From positions 1 through 64,000 of the forward strand of contig NZ_LPWA01000142.1 in assembly GCF_001510895.1 (NCBI RefSeq): a stretch of 64,000 nt of DNA, given 5' to 3'. Positions within the stretch are counted from its first letter, which is position 1, and every line of letters begins with the position of its first letter. Source of the stretch: Mesorhizobium loti (GTDB taxonomy: Bacteria; Pseudomonadota; Alphaproteobacteria; Rhizobiales; Rhizobiaceae). The position numbers and the translations under genes were made by a program. Shown here in pieces: positions 16,315 through 25,586 of this stretch. Below the pieces are notes generated by a model that was given only the letters and a program-made list of their open reading frames with translations, did no database searches and had not been told where the DNA came from.

Positions 16315-17880
16315 ATGGACAAGGTTGCAGCGGCCCGCAACGCCCCTCAAGGGAAGCGGAGGGTTCGCGCGGCTCAATATCTGCGTATGTCCACCGAGCA
16401 ACAGGCTTACTCCATAGCAAACCAGAGGGATGCGATCCGCGACTACGCGGCTGTCATGGGCTACGACGTCGTTGCTACATATGAGGACGCTGGCCGAAGC
16501 GGACTCAACATTGAAGGGCGCCCCGGTCTGCGGCGGCTACTGGCTGATGTTGAAAGCGGGCAAGCCGATTTCGAAACGGTCGTCGTCTACGATGTGAGCC
16601 GTTGGGGGCGATTCCAGAACATCAATGAAAGCGCCTCCTACGAATACCGATGCCAGATGGCCGGCGTACGGATCGAGTTCTGCGCCGAGCAATTTGCCAA
16701 CGATGGCAGCATCGGATCTGATGTGCTGAAGGCCATCAAACGCAGCATGGCCGCCGAGGCGAGCCGCATGCTGTCGCAGAAGGTCTTCATCGGCCAGAGC
16801 CGAATAGTCAAGATGGGTTTCCGTGGAGGCGGCTACGCGGGATACGGTTTCAGGCGCCTGCTAGTAGATGCATCAGGAAGGCCGAAAGCCATCCTCAAGC
16901 CTAAGGAATGGAAGAGCGTGGTAACGGACCGGGTGATCCTCGTGCCCGGGCCGGCGGAAGAGATTGCGATCGTTCGCTGGATTTTCAGCCAATTCGTGAA
17001 AAAGGGCAAAACACAGTTCGAAATCGCAAATGCGCTAAACAAGCGCGGCGTGGTCACGGACCTGAACCAGGCATGGACGACCGCTTCGGTGCGCTCGGTC
17101 CTGACCAACGAGAAATATATCGGCAACAATGTATGGAACCGGACATCCGAAAGGCTTCATAGCAAGCGAGTGAGAAATCCTCCGAGCGCCTGGATTCGCG
17201 CTGAGAATGTGTCCGAGCCGCTCGTCAGCCGCAAGTTGTTTGAGCGTGCCCAGGCTGTCGCAAAGGCAGGCGCTCCTCGCATCAGCAATGAGCAGATGCT
17301 GGTTGATCTCTCCAGGCTTCTGGCCAAGCGAGGGTCGTTATCGGGATCAATCATCAACGCTGAGCCACGCTGCTCGACGAAAAGCCTTTACATCCATCGC
17401 TTCGGAACCCTTCAGGCGGCTTATAAGCTGATCGGATATGATGCTTCGCTGAACTACCGATATTTCGACATCAACACCCTGCTTCATCGGCGCCGGCTGG
17501 AGATCATTGAGGATCTTGTATCCGCGATCGGCAGGGCTGGCGGCATGGCTCATTACGACGCCAAGAGCGCGCTTGTGCGGGTCAATGAGGAGTTCACCAT
17601 CGCGGTATGGATCGCGCGATACCGCCCCACGAGCTACGGCTATCCTCGTTGGCCAATAAAGAGGCGGCGTCAGGTAGTGTCCGACCTCACAGTGTTGATA
17701 AGGATGAAGCCTGACAATGTTACAATACGCGACTTCCTGATCGCGCCAGCGGGGGACTTGCAACGCGTCCCGCCTATGCTGAGATCAAACAGCGGCGTGC
17801 GCTTGGATGCCTTCCTTTTCCAATCGCTGGACCCTCTTGTGGAGATGGCGAAGCGCGCGCCGGTCGATCCAGGGCCATAG
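16315..17880 (+). CDS. Large serine recombinase
   Basis: A 521-residue site-specific recombinase. The N-terminal resolvase domain (residues 18-165) carries the nucleophile Ser26 in YLRMSTEQQ, with Gln and Asp partners in SIANQRDAI and the conserved VVYDVSRWGR. Next follows the recombinase domain (about 175-290, with GYGFRRLLVD and TNEKYIGNNVW). The C-terminal 230 residues are unlike the Cys-rich zinc ribbon of phage integrases and contain a domain with SLYIHRFGTLQAAYKLIGY. It forms an operon with the next gene, 2 bp away. Such enzymes insert or excise mobile DNA. Confidence 0.85.
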   Translation: MDKVAAARNAPQGKRRVRAAQYLRMSTEQQAYSIANQRDAIRDYAAVMGYDVVATYEDAGRSGLNIEGRPGLRRLLADVESGQADFETVVVYDVSRWGRFQNINESASYEYRCQMAGVRIEFCAEQFANDGSIGSDVLKAIKRSMAAEASRMLSQKVFIGQSRIVKMGFRGGGYAGYGFRRLLVDASGRPKAILKPKEWKSVVTDRVILVPGPAEEIAIVRWIFSQFVKKGKTQFEIANALNKRGVVTDLNQAWTTASVRSVLTNEKYIGNNVWNRTSERLHSKRVRNPPSAWIRAENVSEPLVSRKLFERAQAVAKAGAPRISNEQMLVDLSRLLAKRGSLSGSIINAEPRCSTKSLYIHRFGTLQAAYKLIGYDASLNYRYFDINTLLHRRRLEIIEDLVSAIGRAGGMAHYDAKSALVRVNEEFTIAVWIARYRPTSYGYPRWPIKRRRQVVSDLTVLIRMKPDNVTIRDFLIAPAGDLQRVPPMLRSNSGVRLDAFLFQSLDPLVEMAKRAPVDPGP

Positions 17881-17882
17881 TC

Positions 17883-18686
17883 ATGACCCGAACCGAGGTC
17901 GATCGCATTCTAGAGGGCAGCCGTCATGCAATTCACCTGGCCGACGATTTGCCGGAGCCGCACAAGCCGCTTCACCCCTACGTGTTTCTTAGGACGTATG
18001 GACGCCAGTGCGAACGCATGCGGCGTTTTGTCGATAAGGCAAACGCGTCTCGCGAGCGCCTGCAAGGTACCGTAAAGGCTCTGCACAAGCTGATGGCTGT
18101 CGATGCGTTTCGGGCGTTGCTGAAGGCGGAAGGTTTCGCGACGATGCCAGGGATACTGGCACAAGGAACCTTGGGCGATCAGTCGGGAACACCCGGCGCC
18201 TGGAAAAGGCCGGGCCATACCATCGCGGCGGGTCAGGAGCTTGTCATCGGGATCTGCACTGAAGCCGTCGACCTTCTAGAAGATTGCGGCGTACACCCGA
18301 AAATCTTTGGCCTGCTACGGAAGGTCGTGCCGAGCCGGCAAGTCGAAATTACACAGCTTATGATCGCATTGGACAGGGTGAAGGTCCACTGCGCCAAGGT
18401 CTTCGTCGCTCTCACGCCGCAGTCACAACTTGCGGAACCTTCGATACCGCGAAAGCAATTCGCTGGCATCGATGCCGAACAACTAGCCGCTATGGAAACC
18501 GAGTTTGCCGAGTTGAGCGAGGAGTTTCTGAACGCCGCCAAGTCACACGGCGCTCGGGCTTTGGAGCTTGTCGCAGCGCAAGCATATCTCGACAGGCTAA
18601 TGGAGAATCCGCGAGTCGTCCGATTTCTGGCCCGAAAGTTTCCAGAGAGAGTTGTCGAACTTCAAAAACTTTTGGATCAAATCTAA
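17883..18686 (+). CDS. RepB C-terminal-domain-like protein, recombinase partner
   Basis: A 267-residue protein, helical and soluble. Its end (ELVAAQAYLDRLMENPRVVRFLARKFPERV) resembles the C-terminal domain of RepB plasmid-partitioning proteins, where the same VxxxGYLxKLLxNPRVVRYL pattern occurs. A second block, VKALHKLMAVDAFRALLKAE, is also like the RepB family. The ParB nuclease-like N-terminus is missing. The start lies 2 bp behind the recombinase stop, so the two are co-translated and probably act together, for example in DNA binding for recombination. Family assignment is from memory of motifs. Confidence 0.5.
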   Translation: MTRTEVDRILEGSRHAIHLADDLPEPHKPLHPYVFLRTYGRQCERMRRFVDKANASRERLQGTVKALHKLMAVDAFRALLKAEGFATMPGILAQGTLGDQSGTPGAWKRPGHTIAAGQELVIGICTEAVDLLEDCGVHPKIFGLLRKVVPSRQVEITQLMIALDRVKVHCAKVFVALTPQSQLAEPSIPRKQFAGIDAEQLAAMETEFAELSEEFLNAAKSHGARALELVAAQAYLDRLMENPRVVRFLARKFPERVVELQKLLDQI

Positions 18687-18998
18687 CAGTATATGTATGT
18701 ACGATCGATGCACTGTTGGAGGTTAAAACCTAGCCTGTTCTTCCATGAGTACATTTACCTAACATAACTTGGCCTCTTTCGCAAATATTCACTTTAAGAG
18801 ATTCTAAAGGTGCTATGATCGTCGACTTGGATTGCAGTGATGTTGGACGGCACTCTTGGTATCACCAACTGCCTGTAACTCAGACGGCGAAAAATGCTTA
18901 GGGCCCAGCGATATGACGTGCTGTTCGGGGCTGTCCTGCAGCTATGCAGGATCCACCGGAGGGTACATCTGTTTCTAGGCTAGAGCCAAGTGAGCAAA
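18687..18998. other. Gene-free spacer between recombinase operon and LuxR gene
   Basis: This AT-rich 312-bp stretch lies between two converging genes. It holds a short hairpin (CCTGCA at 18935-18940, TGCAGG at 18945-18950) without a T-run. No gene or clear attachment-site repeat was found. Confidence 0.4.
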
Positions 18999-20111
18999 CT
19001 ATAGAGGTCCGTTGGCCAACTTGGCGAGAAGAGCAACCAGTTCTGACTGACGATGGGTCTGCGTCTTTGCGAAAACTGACTTCAGATGGTTGCGAGCGGT
19101 CTCGTAACGAATACCAAGCTCATCGGCAATGGACTCGAGTTTTCGTCCGGACGAGATATGGCGGGCCAATCCCGCCTCCGCGGCGGTGAGGCCAAAGCAG
19201 GACCGCAAATGCGAAAGGTTAACTGCGCGATTCTTATTGAACGGTTCCAACAGGACGACGACGGTTGGGCCCTCAAAGTACGCTGAAAAACGATCCTTCC
19301 TGATTTGGATGAATGTCAGCTTTACCGCGTTGACGACGCTGCTCCAAGCCTTGGGCCCAACAAACGTTCTGTCAAGCATACGCCGAAGCATGGCGTCGGC
19401 CTCCGGTGAACAGATTTTGATCCGTCCGAGCGGCGTCCGGCACACACAGTTTCCAGTCTCGATAATTTGCGACCCGCATTCAGAAACTGATTTGACCGCT
19501 GCGCCTTCGCCTACAATTAGCAGTCCGACATCGATAGCATCGAAGATAGAACTGCCAATTTCGGCGATCTGACTTCTGTTTGTTCCGACCCGGTAACGAC
19601 GAAATGCCCTTCGCAGATGGGGAGCCATGGCCGTCAGTTGGTCGGCTACAGGTTTATTGCGCTCCGGATCACTCCTGCTGGTCAATGTGGACAGCAGGAA
19701 AGACCTCCCCTCTTCGCGAACGATGGTCAAGCCGACAGCGGATTCTTCGCCAATCGGTCGGAAAAAATCGTTGTAGAACTCGGTCTTCCTGAAATCGGCT
19801 GCAGACAACATCTGCTCGGCCACCACGCCCAAGCCAATCTTCCGTACCGCCGCTTTGGCCATCCATGGATTGATGCGGCAGTAATAATCCGAATAGTTTC
19901 TTACAGTAGCGTCATCCAGCCCGTGATTGAGCTCCCATGTCCCGTGTCCTGTCACGGCGTCATGATAGAAGAGCAAGGAGCGGCCATCGGGGATGGACTT
20001 TGAGAGCTCAGATAGAAAGTCCGACCAGCTTGCCTCTTCAAGAACCGCAGCATAGATGAGGTCGATCAGGTAGTCAGCATAAAGCCCGGCCTGCATCATG
20101 GTGGCCACCAT
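18999..20111 (-). CDS. LuxR-family transcriptional regulator
   Basis: A protein of about 370 residues with a C-terminal GerE/LuxR helix-turn-helix (FGLTAAEAGLARHISSGRKL, then ADELGIRYETARNHLKSVF). The long N-terminal part has PAS-like or sensor-like blocks (LLIVGEGAAVKSVSECG) and no acyl-homoserine-lactone domain or receiver domain that I can see. The same build is found in many rhizobial orphan regulators. Starts at 20198, 20111, 20099 and 20096 are all possible; none has a good Shine-Dalgarno, and 20111 is a compromise. No target is evident. Confidence 0.75.
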   Translation of the reverse strand: MVATMMQAGLYADYLIDLIYAAVLEEASWSDFLSELSKSIPDGRSLLFYHDAVTGHGTWELNHGLDDATVRNYSDYYCRINPWMAKAAVRKIGLGVVAEQMLSAADFRKTEFYNDFFRPIGEESAVGLTIVREEGRSFLLSTLTSRSDPERNKPVADQLTAMAPHLRRAFRRYRVGTNRSQIAEIGSSIFDAIDVGLLIVGEGAAVKSVSECGSQIIETGNCVCRTPLGRIKICSPEADAMLRRMLDRTFVGPKAWSSVVNAVKLTFIQIRKDRFSAYFEGPTVVVLLEPFNKNRAVNLSHLRSCFGLTAAEAGLARHISSGRKLESIADELGIRYETARNHLKSVFAKTQTHRQSELVALLAKLANGPL

Positions 20112-20674
20112 GCGCAGGCGTTGCCCGTAAAGGACACGCTCCCGTTCAAACCATACCCCCACACCGGCCAGCGAGTGTGAAATACAGTTTCGCAGCAAAA
20201 AAGCGAATTGGGAAGAGCAGACGAAAAACAGTCACCAGACCGTATCCGGAGATGATTGTCGTAGAGCTTGAAATGGCGACGCACTCGAAACATAAAATGC
20301 GGCCGAACTGGCCTGCGGGTAAGCAGCTGCAGACAACAGGTCATGCAAACGCCCGCAAAGCTAGAGCCGCGGAAGTCTAGGCAACGCGCCCGACTGGCGC
20401 TATCCCACTAGCGGAAACCGTCCAACCGTTTGGCAATATGGTCTTGTATTCTGTCAACGTCGGTTGCCAACCGGGAAATGCACGCTAGCAACCGCCACCA
20501 GACGTTGAATCCCTGGACGGCTGGCGTACCGCAGGCAGGCACCCCACGGCGGATCTGGTTTGCTCCGCCCTTACCTCAGGCCACCTGTTCGCGGCGGGGG
20601 TGTTGGCAGGGCGGCAGTTTTGGAAGCCGTTTGACAACGCGCGCCGCCAAACCTCTGCAGAAAAGGAGCCGCCG
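20112..20674. other. Region without a clear gene
   Basis: Apart from a possible N-terminal extension of the LuxR gene, frames here are short and lack protein features. The stretch separates two minus-strand genes and probably carries the LuxR promoter and the 3' end of the upstream operon. No terminator hairpin could be defined by eye. Confidence 0.35.
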
Positions 20675-22087
20675 TCAGGACGCCGCAAGCCGCCATTCCG
20701 CATCAGTAGGTGCGATCGCTCGATCTCGAAGTCGTCTGTGAAGTTCGAGCCAAGAAGGGTCGGAAACAAAGCTCCTCATGCTTCCACACGCTTTCAAGAG
20801 CGAGACATTACCGATCCGCTCGATCATATCGCTGGTCTCGTCGCAGTTTCTGTCGCACAAAGACTCGAACGGATCATCTTCGCACTCAATTACCCTGTGC
20901 CCCCACGCTCCCGGCAAATCGTCCGTTGCGAGCGCATGTCGGAGATCCGGATCGGCGTTCGAGGCCGTGAGCGCGCGGCACAAGACGTAGCGCATCAGCG
21001 GATAGTAGATGGGCTGGTGACTTCCTCCGAGCGCGCGTACGCCGGGCAGGATCGACAAGACAAGGAAAACGAGGAGCAGGTTAGGGATCAGACTGCGATT
21101 TGCAAGTCGCTCGAGGATGTCTGGGGCCACGAATCGGGCTACCTTCATTTCCGTCGCCAGCTGTACGAGTTCTCCCGCCCGCAGCCGCAGCGGTAGGCGC
21201 TTGCCGTTTTCATAAAGCCAGAAGAAATCGGTACCGCGTGCGAGCCACCCACTCCAGGGGCCGGCCGCCAGCCTGTCGATCTCGGCCAGGATATTCGAAG
21301 CGAGCTTTGGGTCTTCAATCAGCCTCGTTCGTAGCCAGGAATCCTCGTCTGAAAGATGGTCTGCCACCAAGTCGGCGATATCCTCGTCGTCCACCTGGAG
21401 GAAGGCAATGCGGCTTCCGAACAGTTTCGGCCAAAGGGTGAGATTGGCTGCCTTGATGGCATGTGCTGGCCGCTCGAATTGCGATTTCGGCAGAAGGCTG
21501 CGAAGCAGCGCGAGTGCGTCTCCTTCGGCGTTTGGTTCCGCAGGAACCATCTCGAAACGGTAGGGTCCCGGCCCGGTCAAAAGGCTGTATCCTATCATCC
21601 GGCTTCGGCTGAGGCCGAAGATGTTGATAGGCTTCCCATCGACAGTGAGCCAGCCTGGCCCCTTGCGCGGTTTTTCAACGAGGCTCACCGTCGAAACGGC
21701 GTAGGAGACGTAGGTCGAGCAGCCATGAGCCGACAGGCCGAGGAGGCTAAAGAGATGCGTGTAGTAGGCTTCGGGCTCCATGAGGAGAAACAAATGTGGA
21801 CCTGTCTGCAATACGCGGCGCTTCTCGAAATCCCTGCAGATTTCCGCGGCGGTGTCGGTCGATAGGCCGTTTCGTCGCGCCGCCTTCTTGATGAGGTCGA
21901 GCAGTTTGGCGAAGGACCGGAGCCGGATTTCTGGCACGGGACCCGGAGCGGGCGTCTCGAAGAGGCGGAACGCATAGTCGCGGACCGGTCGGGACTGAAA
22001 AGGTCTCGTCCACGGGTGGAGCGCTGCCAGTGACCCGAGGATTGCCTGTTTGGCGTCTGCGTCTGCTGCTAGCTCGTCCACCCTCAC
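20675..22087 (-). CDS. Unrecognised 470-residue protein beside an MFS exporter
   Basis: The frame is intact and the composition is that of a normal soluble protein. Notable blocks are LFLLMEPEAYYTHLFSLLG, GCSTYVSYAVSTVSLVEKP, INIFGLSRSRMIGYSLLTGP and ALGGSHQPIYYPLMRYVLCR. A hydrophobic stretch (LIPNLLLVFLVLSILPGVRAL) near residue 345 could be buried or membrane-associated. I see no nucleotide-binding loop, signal peptide or known catalytic motif. It starts 4 bp after the MFS gene, so the two form an operon. A biosynthetic enzyme whose product is exported is the simplest guess, and it is only a guess. Confidence 0.6.
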   Translation of the reverse strand: MRVDELAADADAKQAILGSLAALHPWTRPFQSRPVRDYAFRLFETPAPGPVPEIRLRSFAKLLDLIKKAARRNGLSTDTAAEICRDFEKRRVLQTGPHLFLLMEPEAYYTHLFSLLGLSAHGCSTYVSYAVSTVSLVEKPRKGPGWLTVDGKPINIFGLSRSRMIGYSLLTGPGPYRFEMVPAEPNAEGDALALLRSLLPKSQFERPAHAIKAANLTLWPKLFGSRIAFLQVDDEDIADLVADHLSDEDSWLRTRLIEDPKLASNILAEIDRLAAGPWSGWLARGTDFFWLYENGKRLPLRLRAGELVQLATEMKVARFVAPDILERLANRSLIPNLLLVFLVLSILPGVRALGGSHQPIYYPLMRYVLCRALTASNADPDLRHALATDDLPGAWGHRVIECEDDPFESLCDRNCDETSDMIERIGNVSLLKACGSMRSFVSDPSWLELHRRLRDRAIAPTDAEWRLAAS

Positions 22088-22090
22088 ATT

Positions 22091-23284
22091 TCACCCTTTT
22101 TGCTGCGCAACGCTGCTGCTCAAAAAAGAAGCACTGATGAGGAGCACCACTCCGAAACCGAAGAAGATTGTCGAGGGAAATACATGATCTCCCACAACCG
22201 CAGTGATGCTGAAAATGAACAATCCCAACGTCACAGCGAAACTATGCATGACGCCCTTGGCTCTGCCTAATGCACTATCACATACCCGCGACTGCAATGT
22301 GACCTCAAGGCTGACACGCCCAAGATTGTACAGAAACCCAAATGCGGCAAAGACGATCAGCGACCACGGCAGGGGCACAAATAGCAGTGCCATCAGCGAG
22401 AGCGCAGATGAGCCCAAAAGGACGAAATGCGGTCTATGAGCACTTATTGCTTGTGTCAGCCTAGCGGCAAGAACAGCTCCGATCAGCGAGCCTACCGACC
22501 ATGTCGCTTCGAGGTGGCCGAAATCGACGGCGGTACCTTTCTGTTCTTCTAAAACGAAGGCTGATCCCATCACGCTGACCAGCACCGCGCCACCGTAGAG
22601 AAGCGCATACACGGCGAAGAGGCGGAGTAGCCCCGGGTCAATGTCAAGTGCGAAGCTTTTAGCCCTGCTGACGCTGCCCGACACCAAGTCGATTCGCATC
22701 GAGGATAGGCTGATTGCCGAAACAAGGAAGAACACAGCAAGGACGGTGAACACCAGGGCAGGGGAGTGCTCACTGAGCAATGGCCCGAAAAGCAGAGCCG
22801 CCCCGAGGCAGCCGAATTGCATGACGAAGAAGACGGTGGAATTAGAGGCCACGAGATCGCCGCCCCGCGCCATGATGGGGATCACCGACTGCGAACCTGT
22901 AAGCGCGACACGGTCACAAAATGCGAAGAGGACCGCTGAGAGGCAGATTGTTAGAAACGCGTCCTTGTAGAGAAGCGCGCAAGCTGTGGCGAGCATTGTG
23001 GCAAAGCGTGTGAGATCTGCCGCGATAACCAACCGCCGTCGGTCAAATCGATCCGCCGCCACGCCGACCAGAGGGCTCGCGACGAGTTCGACTATACTGA
23101 CGATTGCAAGCACCGTCGCCACACTGGTGCTTCCATACCCCGCGTCGACAAGGATCCAAGCGGATGCAATGTAATAGCCGTTTCGTCCGACAGCCGCAGA
23201 CAACGTGCTGGCCAGGAATCCGAGGAACACCCGGGACTGGGCTGTCGGACTTTGGTCACAATGGATTCGGCATGCTTCTGACAT
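22091..23284 (-). CDS. MFS exporter (EntS-like group)
   Basis: A 397-residue, 12-helix major-facilitator transporter. The best start is 23284 (MSEACRIHCD). Visible are the loop 2-3 motif GVAADRFDRRRLVIAADLTR, and helices such as YALLYGGAVLVSVMGSAFVL. The layout resembles the MFS_3 group that exports siderophores and other natural products. It is the first gene of a two-gene operon with the 470-residue protein. The AraC gene lies immediately upstream on the same strand, separated by 112 bp, and may control it. Confidence 0.8.
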   Translation of the reverse strand: MSEACRIHCDQSPTAQSRVFLGFLASTLSAAVGRNGYYIASAWILVDAGYGSTSVATVLAIVSIVELVASPLVGVAADRFDRRRLVIAADLTRFATMLATACALLYKDAFLTICLSAVLFAFCDRVALTGSQSVIPIMARGGDLVASNSTVFFVMQFGCLGAALLFGPLLSEHSPALVFTVLAVFFLVSAISLSSMRIDLVSGSVSRAKSFALDIDPGLLRLFAVYALLYGGAVLVSVMGSAFVLEEQKGTAVDFGHLEATWSVGSLIGAVLAARLTQAISAHRPHFVLLGSSALSLMALLFVPLPWSLIVFAAFGFLYNLGRVSLEVTLQSRVCDSALGRAKGVMHSFAVTLGLFIFSITAVVGDHVFPSTIFFGFGVVLLISASFLSSSVAQQKG

Positions 23285-23396
23285 GGGCGGCGCGTCCAAC
23301 CATACGGCCGCTCGTCATACATGCCGCTGCCAAGTTTGCTTTACAGCGATGCCGGACTTTTCAATTCCTTGCTCAAATCAGCCAAACCGTCGGAAT

Positions 23397-24341
23397 CTAT
23401 GTTTTGCACTTGCGTCGGAATTCGATCGGATTGGCGCCGAACGCGCGCTTGAAAGCGATTGTCAAATGACTTGAACTGGCGAAGCCGCATTCCATCGCGA
23501 TCCTGGTCGCCGACAAATTGGTCGATCGAAGCATATCCGCGGACTGCTCCAGCCGACGCCGTGCGATGAACGCATGCGGCGTCATCCCCGTCGACTGCTT
23601 GAAGGCCCTGCTGAAATGAAATCGGCTGATACCAAGCTCTCTTGCGAGATCGGCCAGAGTGGGCCTTTCGTCCGACAATGACTCGATCATTGCCAACACT
23701 CGTTTGAGATCGAAAGCCGACAGACCGCCTTTTGCCGGCCGATGGCAGGTTCGGTTCAACCTGACCAATTGCACGAACAATTGCGCGACCTGACTCTCCA
23801 CCATCGTCACGCTGATCGGATCGGGATATCTGAGCTCGGCGGCTATTCTCTGCAGCGCCACTTCTATGGTGCTGTCACGAAAACCGATCCATGGTGGCAG
23901 TTCCGCCGGGCGGTAGAATGCTGATCCCCCAAAAGTCTGTTCAGCGAATTCCCGTTCGATCGATACCAGCAGGTAGGATGCTATTGCATCGCCCTCATCC
24001 CAGCCACTCCACTCGCTCTCGGCAGGGATGTAGATTATCGAGCCCGGCCGCCTTGCTGAGAAAGAAATCCGGCGTCCATCGATGAAGTCTTCTCCGCGAC
24101 GCGCAGCACCCTTTAGGTTCATCAGGAACATGTGCCGGGGATGCGAAATCCTTGTCTCCTGTCGTTCCAGCCCTGTCCTACTAATTAGGTCCGCTCGTAT
24201 GTTTCCCCAGCTCTCACATTGATGAGCCAGCGTCTGGTGCCGTGAAGGGCGCAACTTGTTCGGGTCCAGGCAAAAGGTTTCCGCCAACCGAAACGGCCTC
24301 CAGATTGCGAGAAGCTCACCTCGTGCTTTGTGCCGAACCAT
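23397..24341 (-). CDS. AraC-family transcriptional regulator
   Basis: A 314-residue regulator with a cupin-like ligand domain (SARRPGSIIYIPAESEWSGW) and a C-terminal double helix-turn-helix: TLADLARELGISRFHFSRAF and SATRIAMECGFASSSHLTIA, then FKRAFGANPIEFR. The frame is complete. It sits between the exporter operon on its own strand and a divergent methyltransferase gene 213 bp away, the usual place for a local activator of both. Confidence 0.85.
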   Translation of the reverse strand: MVRHKARGELLAIWRPFRLAETFCLDPNKLRPSRHQTLAHQCESWGNIRADLISRTGLERQETRISHPRHMFLMNLKGAARRGEDFIDGRRISFSARRPGSIIYIPAESEWSGWDEGDAIASYLLVSIEREFAEQTFGGSAFYRPAELPPWIGFRDSTIEVALQRIAAELRYPDPISVTMVESQVAQLFVQLVRLNRTCHRPAKGGLSAFDLKRVLAMIESLSDERPTLADLARELGISRFHFSRAFKQSTGMTPHAFIARRRLEQSADMLRSTNLSATRIAMECGFASSSHLTIAFKRAFGANPIEFRRKCKT

Positions 24342-24553
24342 AGGTTGTCAGACAAATCACAAATAATTCTGAGTTGGTAGAAGATGTGGCTTTAGAGAAA
24401 AAACGGCAACCGGATGAAAGCCGTTTGTACCACGTGCGTCTACCTTCCCTCCTGCCTATACTCGGCTGCGCAGAATATTAAGTCGCACTAATCTTTGCTT
24501 CTCCGTCGAGCTTTAGGCGTCTCACCGATAAATGGTTGTGGAGGCATACTGCA

Positions 24554-25552
24554 ATGCGGGGACTCGATGGTTTTCTGGCTGAATGCGACCGTGGACCGCG
24601 GATCAACGAACTCAAAGACTTCTTCGCGGCGACCGCCGCTGGCCAAAGCGGAGTGCCTATCCGCAAGCCAGCGGTCGATACCCGGCTGCTGCCCGGCGAC
24701 GATCTTCTTCGCGGTCTGGTCGGCCTGCACGCGGCCCGACAAGGCTTTTTCGACCAGCACTATCACGGCAGCATTCCTTATCGGTTGGAGGAGGAATGCC
24801 GAATGGCATACGCCGTACTGAAATACGCGCGGTACCATGAAGTGCCGTTGTCGCTATACAGCCTTGGGACAGCGGAGGGCACCATGGCCAGGACATTGTC
24901 CGAGTTGTCCGGTGGAAAGATCCGTAGCCTCTCGTGCAGCCCCAACGCGGAAAACTACAAGTGCTTCGTGGCATATGGCGAACCGCCGGCTGCCGAGTTC
25001 TTCGTCGGGCCCTTTCATCGGCTGACCAAGGACGTTCTTAGCTCAGACGTCCGACTGGCAAAGTTCGCGTCCGGATTCGATTTCATTCTGGAGGATACTA
25101 CCTTCCAGATGTACTCGCCCAACAGAGTGAAGCAGATCGAGTTTGTGATGCAGCATCTCAAGGAAGGAGGCATCTTCCTTTTCGTCGAAAAATTCCGGGC
25201 GGTCGACGAAAACGACTACAAGCGCCGCGAGTGGCAGAAGGATTTCGGCTTCAAGGCGCGCTACTTCCCGCAGGACGAAATCGAGAAGAAGAAAGACGCA
25301 GTCCTCAAGATTATGTTCAACAACGAAGTGACGCTGGGAGAGATGTTCCATGCCGCGGGCGCGCATTTCAATCACTGCGTCATGACGTGGAATAGCGGAA
25401 ATTTCTGCAGCCTTGCTGCGAGCAATAATAGAGAAAATCTCAACCTATACCTTTCGCAGATGGCAGACCCTGCCATTCCAAATGAGTATGTTTACGAGAC
25501 CAGCTTATATCAGGCCAACACTGATTACGCTGCCGCCTTGCAACAAAAGTGA
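24554..25552 (+). CDS. SAM-dependent methyltransferase-like protein
   Basis: A 332-residue protein. A GGAGG at 24540-24544 selects the ATG at 24554. The SAM-binding loop is visible as LYSLGTAEGTMARTLSELSG, followed by IRSLSCSPNAEN; a later block reads FDFILEDTTFQMYSPNRV and LKEGGIFLFVEKF, as in class I methyltransferases (motifs IV and post-IV). The N-terminal 110 residues and the C-terminal 80 are family-specific. The substrate is unknown. It is divergent from the AraC gene and lies between the exporter operon and a LysR gene. Confidence 0.7.
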   Translation: MRGLDGFLAECDRGPRINELKDFFAATAAGQSGVPIRKPAVDTRLLPGDDLLRGLVGLHAARQGFFDQHYHGSIPYRLEEECRMAYAVLKYARYHEVPLSLYSLGTAEGTMARTLSELSGGKIRSLSCSPNAENYKCFVAYGEPPAAEFFVGPFHRLTKDVLSSDVRLAKFASGFDFILEDTTFQMYSPNRVKQIEFVMQHLKEGGIFLFVEKFRAVDENDYKRREWQKDFGFKARYFPQDEIEKKKDAVLKIMFNNEVTLGEMFHAAGAHFNHCVMTWNSGNFCSLAASNNRENLNLYLSQMADPAIPNEYVYETSLYQANTDYAAALQQK

Positions 25553-25586
25553 TGCTCAAGCGGTGCCGCTCCAGACCGACCGCGTC

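Noticed and set aside
18935..18950. Hairpin CCTGCA-GCTA-TGCAGG as terminator of the recombinase operon
   Set aside because: It lies 250 bp past the stop, has a weak 6-bp stem and no T-run.
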